Under the pieces are notes generated by a model. It saw only the letters and a program-made list of their open reading frames with translations, searched no databases and had not been told where the DNA came from. Made by a program: the position numbers and the translations under genes. This document shows, one piece after another, positions 1 to 5,120 of a DNA stretch of 6,598 nt. Numbering within the stretch: the stretch's first letter is position 1; each line of letters starts with the position of its first letter. Source of the stretch: Actinomycetota bacterium (lineage in GTDB: Bacteria; Actinomycetota; Thermoleophilia; Solirubrobacterales; 70-9); contig JAFDWD010000395.1 of NCBI GenBank assembly GCA_018268695.1, positions 1 to 6,598 of the forward strand, written 5' to 3'.

Positions 1-342
1 GAAACCGGGATGGCTTGCCCCAAGCCCACCCCGGAACAGTCGAGCCAGACCTTCATCAAGCGGATCGTCGCGGTCGGCGGCGACACCCTCTCGATCAAAG
101 ACGGCCATCCGGTCGTCAACGGCGTCGAGAAGACCGACGAGCCCTACATCAGGCCCTGCGGGGGCGGCTATGAGTGCAATTTGCCGAAGACGATCAAGAT
201 CCCGCCCGGCTACTTCTTCATGATGGGGGACAACCGTGGCGAAAGCGACGACAGCCGCTACTGGGGCCCCGTCCCCAAGTCCTGGATCATCGGCGAGGCC
301 TTCGCGACCTACTGGCCGCCGGATCGCATCGGCACCCTCTAG
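1..342 (+). CDS. lepB: Signal peptidase I (C-terminal part, 5' end outside window)
   Basis: Type I signal peptidase cuts the leader from secreted proteins on the outer face of the cytoplasmic membrane, using a Ser/Lys dyad. The frame is open from base 1, so the transmembrane anchor and the catalytic Ser box lie upstream of the window; the ATG at 10 is internal. Counting from the first codon, box D is FIKRIVAVGGDT (residues 18-29) with catalytic Lys20. Box E is GDNRGESDDSRYWG (76-89), where Ser82 and Asp84 match the conserved Ser and Asp of the family. The chain ends shortly after in ATYWPPDRIG, as usual for bacterial LepB. Cys53 and Cys59 sit in the loop between boxes D and E and could form a disulfide. 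The gene ends in TAG and rnhB starts 39 nt later on the same strand, the usual lepB-rnhB pairing. The identification is firm; only the upstream extent is unknown. Confidence 0.95.
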   Translation, partial: ETGMACPKPTPEQSSQTFIKRIVAVGGDTLSIKDGHPVVNGVEKTDEPYIRPCGGGYECNLPKTIKIPPGYFFMMGDNRGESDDSRYWGPVPKSWIIGEAFATYWPPDRIGTL

Positions 343-381
343 CGAATTCCCGCCCGGGCCCGCCGCGAACGAGGCCGTCCG

Positions 382-1230
382 GTGAGCGGCAAGCTGCACA
401 AACGCCGCCTGCGCCGTAGCCAGCGACTGTTCGACTTCGATCGGGGGCTCGATCACCGTTTCGTGGCAGGCGCCGACGAGGCCGGGCGCGGCTGCCTGGC
501 GGGCCCGCTGGTCGCGGCCGCCGTCCTCTTCGATTACGAGGCGCTCTCGATCGGCGACCGCCGCATCCTCGGCGGCCTTCACGACTCCAAGCAGATGACC
601 GAGGAGGCCCGCCTCGAGATGTTCCCCTGCGTGATGCGCGCGGCGGCTCGGGTCAGCATCGTCATCCGCTCGGCCCCGGGCATCGACCGCCGCGGGCTGC
701 ACGTCACCAACTGCGAAGCCCTGGGGGACGCGCTCGCCCGGCTCGAGCCGGGTCCGGAGGCGATCTGCCTGGTCGACGGCTTCCGCCTGCCCCGCTGCGA
801 GGTCCCGCACCGTCGCGTGGTCGGCGGCGATCGCACCAGCGCCGCCATCGCCGCCGCGTCGGTCCTCGCCAAGGTCACCCGCGACCGCTACATGCGCGAG
901 GCCGCCGAGCGCCATCCCGGCTGGGGCTTCGACGAACACGTGGGCTACTCGACCCCCGAGCACCGCGCCGCGATCGACAAGCTGGGCATCTCCCCGCTCC
1001 ATCGCCGCTCCTTCGCCAGCGTCGCCTACACCCAGCTCGGCCTTGACGGCGGCTACGACGCGGCGGAGCTTGACGACGCACTTCTCGAGGACGAGCTTGG
1101 TCATCTCGAAGGCCATGAGTCAGAAGGCTCCGATCAGATGGTCGAGCTCGACGACTTCGTCGTCAGGGCCGAGGACGACGCCGACGGCGTCGAAGCGGAG
1201 CTCGGCGTAGCGAGGGACCGCGCCGCCTGA
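382..1230 (+). CDS. rnhB: Ribonuclease HII with acidic C-terminal extension
   Basis: RNase HII cuts RNA in RNA-DNA hybrids and removes single ribonucleotides from DNA. The 282-residue product has the family opening AGADEAGRG with Asp32 and Glu33, the HDSK motif at 67-70, Asp132 in VDG, Asp150 in GGDRTSAAIAAAS, then LAKVTRDR and the closing HRRSF at 207-211. All four metal-binding acids are present. The GTG start is chosen because GAGG lies at 371-374, 7 nt upstream, and because about 30 residues before the first catalytic Asp is normal. The oddity is the end: after HRRSF the frame runs on for 71 residues. Residues 221-282 hold about 22 Asp/Glu against three Arg, and residues 247-282 are read from DNA antisense to the C-terminus of yraN. 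This tail is probably not part of the catalytic fold; whether it is functional or a drifted stop codon is open. Confidence 0.95.
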   Translation: MSGKLHKRRLRRSQRLFDFDRGLDHRFVAGADEAGRGCLAGPLVAAAVLFDYEALSIGDRRILGGLHDSKQMTEEARLEMFPCVMRAAARVSIVIRSAPGIDRRGLHVTNCEALGDALARLEPGPEAICLVDGFRLPRCEVPHRRVVGGDRTSAAIAAASVLAKVTRDRYMREAAERHPGWGFDEHVGYSTPEHRAAIDKLGISPLHRRSFASVAYTQLGLDGGYDAAELDDALLEDELGHLEGHESEGSDQMVELDDFVVRAEDDADGVEAELGVARDRAA

Positions 1231-1512
1231 GCGCCGCTCGGCCACCCACGCGGTGGCGAGCCGCCGCACCTGGGCCTGCTTTCGGGGCGTCACCCAGGCG
1301 ATAGGGCGCTCGGGCCCGACCTTGCTCCCGGCCCGGACCGCCTTCACCTCGACGAAGACGAGCGCGAGCGGGCCCGGATCGAAGACGACCATGTCGAGCT
1401 CGCCGAATTTCGTGCGGGCGTTGCGCTCGAGCACCCCGTAGCCGAGGAAGAGGAGGTGTTCGGCCGCGCGGGCCTCGGCGAGGCGGCCGGTGCGTTGGCG
1501 TTGGTGGGTCAT
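1120..1512 (-). CDS. yraN: YraN/UPF0102 family putative endonuclease
   Basis: A small predicted nuclease of the UPF0102 (YraN) family, which has a PD-(D/E)XK restriction-like fold. Its cellular role is not settled, though it commonly sits beside rnhB, comM and dprA, suggesting DNA processing. The 130-residue product has the helical opening TGRLAEARAAEHL, then GELD (37-40, with Asp40) and FVEVK (53-57, with Glu55 and Lys57), which form the nuclease core. It ends in RFDAVGVV and a short helix finishing in GAF, a typical family ending. The ATG at 1512 is preferred because MTHQRQRTG matches the normal N-terminus. The frame stays open upstream to 1710, but that extra stretch is antisense to comM and has no family resemblance. 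The gene runs opposite to all its neighbours: it converges on rnhB with a 111-nt overlap and diverges from comM. No clear Shine-Dalgarno is visible. Confidence 0.9.
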   Translation of the reverse strand: MTHQRQRTGRLAEARAAEHLLFLGYGVLERNARTKFGELDMVVFDPGPLALVFVEVKAVRAGSKVGPERPIAWVTPRKQAQVRRLATAWVAERRSGGAVPRYAELRFDAVGVVLGPDDEVVELDHLIGAF

Positions 1513-1635
1513 GGGCGCACCGTGGCCTATCCAGGGCCGCCTGTGGGCGGATGGCACTGAATTGGCCCGAGGTTGGCACAGAAGATTTGCTTTCTGCGCG
1601 CCACGCGTGCGTATTTGCCTCCTAGCGTGGCCTCC
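1513..1635. promoter_or_regulatory. Divergent yraN/comM intergenic region
   Basis: This 123-nt gap separates the starts of yraN (leftward) and comM (rightward) and must hold the promoter of at least one of them, unless yraN or comM is read from further away. The part from about 1550 to 1620 is noticeably more AT-rich than the surrounding genes. A 5-bp stem with a 4-nt loop lies at 1537-1550 (CCGCC/GGCGG) on the yraN side. A weak inverted repeat CAGAA/TTCTG lies at 1579-1583 and 1592-1596. TATTTG at 1612-1617 is a weak candidate -10 for comM, which would give a very short leader. No convincing -35/-10 pair, no GAAC-N4-GTTC LexA-type box and no terminator were seen. Promoter function is inferred from gene orientation only. 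Confidence 0.4.
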
Positions 1636-3129
1636 ATGCTCGCCACTGCCCGCACCTTCACCCTCGATGGCATCGCGGCCCGCCCGGTGCGGGTCGAGGT
1701 GGACGTCCACCGCGGCCTGCCGGGCTTCGCGATCGTCGGCCTGCCGGACGCCGCCGTGCGGGAGGCGCGCGAGCGGGTGCGCGCGGCGCTGGTCAACTGC
1801 GGCTTCGAGTTCCCGCTCTCGCGGATCGTCGTCAACCTGGCGCCGGCGAGCCTGCGCAAGGCGGGCCCCGGGATGGACCTGGCGATCGCCGCCGCCCTGC
1901 TGAGCGCGTCCGAGCAGCTGAAGTGGGAGGGGATGGACCGGGTGGCGCTGGCCGGGGAGCTGGCGCTCGACGGAGCGGTGCGGCCCATATATGGGGTGCT
2001 GGCGGTCGCCGAGGCAGCGCGCGAGGACGGGGTCGAGACCGTCGTGGTGCCTGTCGCCAACGGGTCCGAGGCGGCCCTGGCGGGCGGGGTGGAGGTCGTC
2101 CCGCTCGCCAGCCTCGCCGAGCTGCCCGCGATCGCCGAAGGGGAGCGGCGCCTCGAGCCCGTTCCCTTGCGGTTACGGACCGGGCCTGCACCTGGAGCAC
2201 CCGACCTTGCCGACCTGCGCGGCCAACCGCACCTGCGGCATGCCCTCGAGGTCGCGGCGGCCGGTGGCCACTCGCTTCTGATGGTCGGGCCGCCGGGCGC
2301 CGGGAAGTCGCTTGCCGCGAGTCGGCTGCCTTCGATCCTTCCCCCTCTGGGACACGAAGAGGCGCTCGAGGTGGCGCGGATCGCCAGCGTCACCGGCGGC
2401 CTCGGTGCCGCCCTGCCCGCCGGCCGACCGTTTCGGGCTCCGCATCACACGATCAGCGCCGCCGGGCTGATCGGTGGCGGCAGCCCGCCCGGTCCGGGCG
2501 AGGTGACCCGCGCGCACCGGGGAATCCTTTTCCTGGACGAGCTCTGCGAGTTCCGGCGCGAGGTCCTCGAGGCGCTGCGGGCGCCGCTGGAGGCGGGCGA
2601 GGTGTCGATCGCCCGGGTTTCGGGACGACGGCGGCTGCCGTGTCGGTTCATGCTGGTCGCCGCCTCGAACCCGTGCCCTTGTGGCCGCGGCGAGGAGGAC
2701 CCGGACTGCACGTGCCTCGCGGCCGCGGTGCAGCGCTATCAGGGGAAACTGAGCGGGGCACTGGCCGATCGCATCGACCTGCTCGTCGCCGTGTCGCAGC
2801 CGAGCGCCGAGGAGATCGGTGGGGCGCCGGGCGAGCCCTCGGCGGCGGTGCGCGAGCGGGTCTGTGCGGCGCGCGAGCGTCAGGAAGCGCGGCTCGGGCC
2901 CGGTCGCTGCAACGCGGAGATGACCACGGCCGAGGTGCGCGAGTGCGAGCTCGATCCGGTGGCGGCGACGCTACTGGCCGACCTGTATTCCCGTCGCCGT
3001 CTCAGCGGACGGGCGCACGACCGCGCTCTGCGGCTGGCGCGCACGGTTGCCGACCTGAACGGCGCGACGCGGATCGGTGAGGCGGAGATGGCGCAGGCTC
3101 TGCAGCTGCGGAGGAGGGACCGTGCCTGA
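1636..3129 (+). CDS. comM: ComM/YifB AAA+ ATPase (Mg-chelatase-like), competence branch migration helicase
   Basis: Hexameric AAA+ motor of the YifB family. In naturally transformable bacteria ComM extends pairing of incoming ssDNA with the chromosome by branch migration. The 497-residue length is normal. The N-terminal ChlI-like domain holds GLPGFAIVGLPD and RVRAALVNCGFEFP. The ATPase core has Walker A GPPGAGKS (218-225), the family stretch RPFRAPHHT (about 264-272), Walker B ILFLDEL (297-303, Asp301-Glu302), then NPCPCG...CTC with four Cys at 347, 349, 358 and 360, and the Arg-finger region LSGALADRID (372-381). The C-terminal helical domain contains RRRLSGRAHDRALRLARTVADL. The ATG at 1636 is chosen because MLATARTF matches the family start; a TTG at 1573 would add 21 unrelated residues. 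No strong ribosome site precedes it. It overlaps dprA by 8 nt. One TTA codon (2173-2175) lies in the linker before the ATPase, and a 12-bp palindrome lies at 1984-1995. Confidence 0.96.
   Translation: MLATARTFTLDGIAARPVRVEVDVHRGLPGFAIVGLPDAAVREARERVRAALVNCGFEFPLSRIVVNLAPASLRKAGPGMDLAIAAALLSASEQLKWEGMDRVALAGELALDGAVRPIYGVLAVAEAAREDGVETVVVPVANGSEAALAGGVEVVPLASLAELPAIAEGERRLEPVPLRLRTGPAPGAPDLADLRGQPHLRHALEVAAAGGHSLLMVGPPGAGKSLAASRLPSILPPLGHEEALEVARIASVTGGLGAALPAGRPFRAPHHTISAAGLIGGGSPPGPGEVTRAHRGILFLDELCEFRREVLEALRAPLEAGEVSIARVSGRRRLPCRFMLVAASNPCPCGRGEEDPDCTCLAAAVQRYQGKLSGALADRIDLLVAVSQPSAEEIGGAPGEPSAAVRERVCAARERQEARLGPGRCNAEMTTAEVRECELDPVAATLLADLYSRRRLSGRAHDRALRLARTVADLNGATRIGEAEMAQALQLRRRDRA
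3110..3118 (+). promoter_or_regulatory. Ribosome binding site of dprA
   Basis: A purine run GGAGGAGGG lies inside the last codons of comM. Its first GGAGG core ends 7 nt before the GTG at 3122. This is the clearest Shine-Dalgarno in the window and decides the dprA start against the earlier in-frame codon at 3077, which would lie deep inside comM and lacks such a site. Confidence 0.8.
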
Positions 3130-4282
3130 GCGGCGGGCATGCGTGGGTTGCCTTCGCCGCTCCTGGTTGCTCGCGCTGCTCGGGGCCTTTCTGGAGAAGA
3201 CGGCGACCGGCAAGGTCGGGCGGCGCTCGCCGGAACTTCTGCGGCTGAGCGACGAGGACCTGGTCGAGGTGGTCGCCCCCGACGCGGGCAAGAAGATGCT
3301 CGAGGACCTCGAGGCACTCGATGAGGGATGGTTCGCCGAACGACTCGATGAGGCGAGGTGCTGGTCGATCTGCCGCCACGACGACCGCTTCCCGCCGGGC
3401 TTGCGCGACGCCGCCGACGGGCCGCGGGCCCTCTTGGGACGGGGAGATTTCGGCCTGCTCGAGGCGATCGAGCCGCAGGCGGCGGTAACGATCGTCGGGT
3501 CGCGCCGGGCAACGTCCTACGGCCGGGAGGTCGCCCGTGATCTGGCGCGGGAGCTATCGGCTGCCGGCCTGGTCGTCGTCAGCGGCCTCGCCTTCGGGGT
3601 CGACGCCTGTGCGCATCGCGGCGCGCTCGACGCGGGAGGAAGGACGATCGCGGTGCTGGGCTGCGGTCCCGACACGCCCTACCCGGCCGCGCACCGCGGA
3701 CTCTGGCGGGCGATCGCCGAGACGGGCGCGGTGATCTCCGAGCTGCCGCCGGGGTCGACCCCGTGGCGGTGGAGCTTCCCGGCTCGCAATCGGGTGATGG
3801 CGGCGCTCGCCGGGATGACCGTCGTGGTCGAGGCGGCCTCGAAGTCGGGGTCGCTGATCACCGCCGACCTCGCCGCCGAGTTGGGGCGTGACCTCGGTGC
3901 CGTCCCGGGCCCGGTGACCTCGCGGCCATCTGCCGGTCCCAACGAGCTCCTCGCGGGCGGCGCCTGTGTCGTCCGCGGCGCCCAGGATGTCCTCGACGCG
4001 ATGCTCGGCGCGGGGGCGCGGTCGGTGGAGCGCTCGGGACCGCCGCTTGACGAGGATCTCGCGATCGTCCTGGTCGCGGTCGAGGCGGGCGCGTCCAACG
4101 CGGACGCCGTCGCGACCGCGGTCGACCTCCCGGCGGCGGACGCCTCCGTCGCCCTCGCCCGCCTGGAGCTGCTCGGCTACCTGGCCACCACGCCGATCGG
4201 GACCTTCAGCCGCACCCTGCTGTCCGCGCCGGCACGGCCGTCGCCGCGGACGGTCGATTCCGTAGGCTCCACGGATGGCTGA
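3122..4282 (+). CDS. dprA: DNA-processing protein DprA (Smf)
   Basis: DprA binds ssDNA entering during transformation and loads RecA onto it. The 386-residue product has an N-terminal helical part (about 1-110), then the Rossmann-like DprA core. The core shows IVGSRRAT (124-131), VVSGLAFGVDACAHRGAL (Ser154 to Asp161 at its heart), TIAVLGCG, FPARNRVMA (219-227), SGSLITADLAAE and PGPVTS. A C-terminal winged-helix-like segment (DEDLAIVLVAVE to LLGYLATT) follows, as in full-length DprA proteins. The GTG start is fixed by the GGAGG core 7 nt upstream and gives an 8-nt overlap with the comM stop, so the two are probably translationally coupled. The extreme N-terminus carries a lone CxxC (Cys7, Cys10) followed by RRSWLL; this cap is not in well-known DprA proteins such as those of Streptococcus or Helicobacter. 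A roughly 20-residue Ser/Pro/Arg-rich tail ends the protein and overlaps thiD by 8 nt. Confidence 0.95.
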   Translation: MPERRACVGCLRRSWLLALLGAFLEKTATGKVGRRSPELLRLSDEDLVEVVAPDAGKKMLEDLEALDEGWFAERLDEARCWSICRHDDRFPPGLRDAADGPRALLGRGDFGLLEAIEPQAAVTIVGSRRATSYGREVARDLARELSAAGLVVVSGLAFGVDACAHRGALDAGGRTIAVLGCGPDTPYPAAHRGLWRAIAETGAVISELPPGSTPWRWSFPARNRVMAALAGMTVVVEAASKSGSLITADLAAELGRDLGAVPGPVTSRPSAGPNELLAGGACVVRGAQDVLDAMLGAGARSVERSGPPLDEDLAIVLVAVEAGASNADAVATAVDLPAADASVALARLELLGYLATTPIGTFSRTLLSAPARPSPRTVDSVGSTDG

Positions 4283-5111
4283 GAAACCGGTACCAGCGGT
4301 GCTTTCGATCGCCGGCTCGGACTCGGGCGGTGGCGCCGGGATCCAGGCTGACCTGAAGGCCTTCGCGCGTTGTGGCGTGCACGGGATGACGGCGATCACG
4401 GCGCTGACGGCGCAGAGCACGGTCGGGGTCGAGGCGGTGGAGCAGGTATCGCCGGAGATGATCCTGGCCCAGGTCCGGGCGGTCGCCGAGGACATCGGCA
4501 TCGACGCGGTGAAGATCGGGATGCTCGGGAACGCGGCGACGGTCGTGGTCGTGGCCGAAGCACTCGAACGGTACGCCGGCGAGGCACCGGTGGTGCTGGA
4601 CCCGGTGATGGTCGCCGAGTCCGGTGCCCGACTGTTGGATGACGATGCCGTCGATGCTCTGATCAACGACCTGCTGCCGCTGGTGACGATCGCGACCCCG
4701 AACATCCCCGAGGCACGGGTCCTCGCTGGCCTCGGCGATGACGCGTCGCAGGAAGATCTAGCTCGCGCGGTGCAGATGCTCGGGCCGGATGTGGTCGTCG
4801 TCACCGGCGGCCACTCCGACGCCTTGGTCGACCTCTACTTCGACGGCGACGAGCCGGTCGAGATCCCCGGCGAGCGCCATCCGGGCGACGCCTCCCATGG
4901 ATCCGGCTGCACCCACTCCTCCTCGATCGCCGCTTTCCTCGCCCGGGGAGCCGAGCCGCTGCAGGCTGCCGCCGCGGCGCGGCAGCTCGCCTCGCTGGCG
5001 GTCGGCGCGGGGCTGGACGGACTGGGCAAGGGGCCCGGCCCCGTCGACGTCTTCGACCTGGCGGCACGGGCACGGGCCGATGCCGCCTTCGCCGGCGAGA
5101 GCGGGAAGTAG
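4275..5111 (+). CDS. thiD: Hydroxymethylpyrimidine (phosphate) kinase
   Basis: ThiD phosphorylates 4-amino-5-hydroxymethyl-2-methylpyrimidine (HMP) and then HMP phosphate, giving HMP diphosphate for thiamin phosphate synthesis in the cytoplasm. The 278-residue length is standard for a single-domain ThiD. The ribokinase-fold landmarks are in order: SIAGSDSGGGAGIQADLKA (11-29), TALTAQST with Gln47 at the HMP-contacting position, VKIGML, LDPVM (108-112), TPNIPEA (141-147), VVVTGGH, and the anion-hole motif HGSGCT (208-213, Cys212). No ThiE or TenA domain is fused. The ATG at 4275 lies within the end of dprA (ATGGCTGA), and no good Shine-Dalgarno precedes it, so it probably depends on ribosomes finishing dprA. 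There is no room for its own TPP riboswitch. ilvD follows after 9 nt. A pyridoxal kinase role is a less likely alternative. Confidence 0.95.
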   Translation: MAEKPVPAVLSIAGSDSGGGAGIQADLKAFARCGVHGMTAITALTAQSTVGVEAVEQVSPEMILAQVRAVAEDIGIDAVKIGMLGNAATVVVVAEALERYAGEAPVVLDPVMVAESGARLLDDDAVDALINDLLPLVTIATPNIPEARVLAGLGDDASQEDLARAVQMLGPDVVVVTGGHSDALVDLYFDGDEPVEIPGERHPGDASHGSGCTHSSSIAAFLARGAEPLQAAAAARQLASLAVGAGLDGLGKGPGPVDVFDLAARARADAAFAGESGK

Positions 5112-5120
5112 GTTTCGGCG

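Noticed and set aside
352..359. GCCCGGGC palindrome between lepB and rnhB as a terminator
   Set aside because: Only an 8-bp self-complementary block with no loop and no T run; the genes are 39 nt apart and probably co-transcribed.
1573..1635. Upstream TTG start for comM
   Set aside because: Adds 21 residues not typical of the family, which begins at MLA; the ATG at 1636 fits better.
1513..1710. N-terminal extension of YraN by 66 residues
   Set aside because: The extension is antisense to the start of comM and has no family similarity; the start at 1512 gives a standard YraN.
1527..2393. 288-codon minus-strand frame opposite comM
   Set aside because: Ser/Arg-rich shadow of comM with no recognisable domain.
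3077..3121. Earlier in-frame start for dprA
   Set aside because: Lies inside comM, gives an Arg-rich peptide, and lacks the strong GGAGG site that precedes the GTG at 3122.
3554..4804. 416-codon open frame on the minus strand across dprA and the start of thiD
   Set aside because: Low-complexity Ser/Arg/Thr-rich translation antisense to two well-supported genes; no motif or ribosome site.
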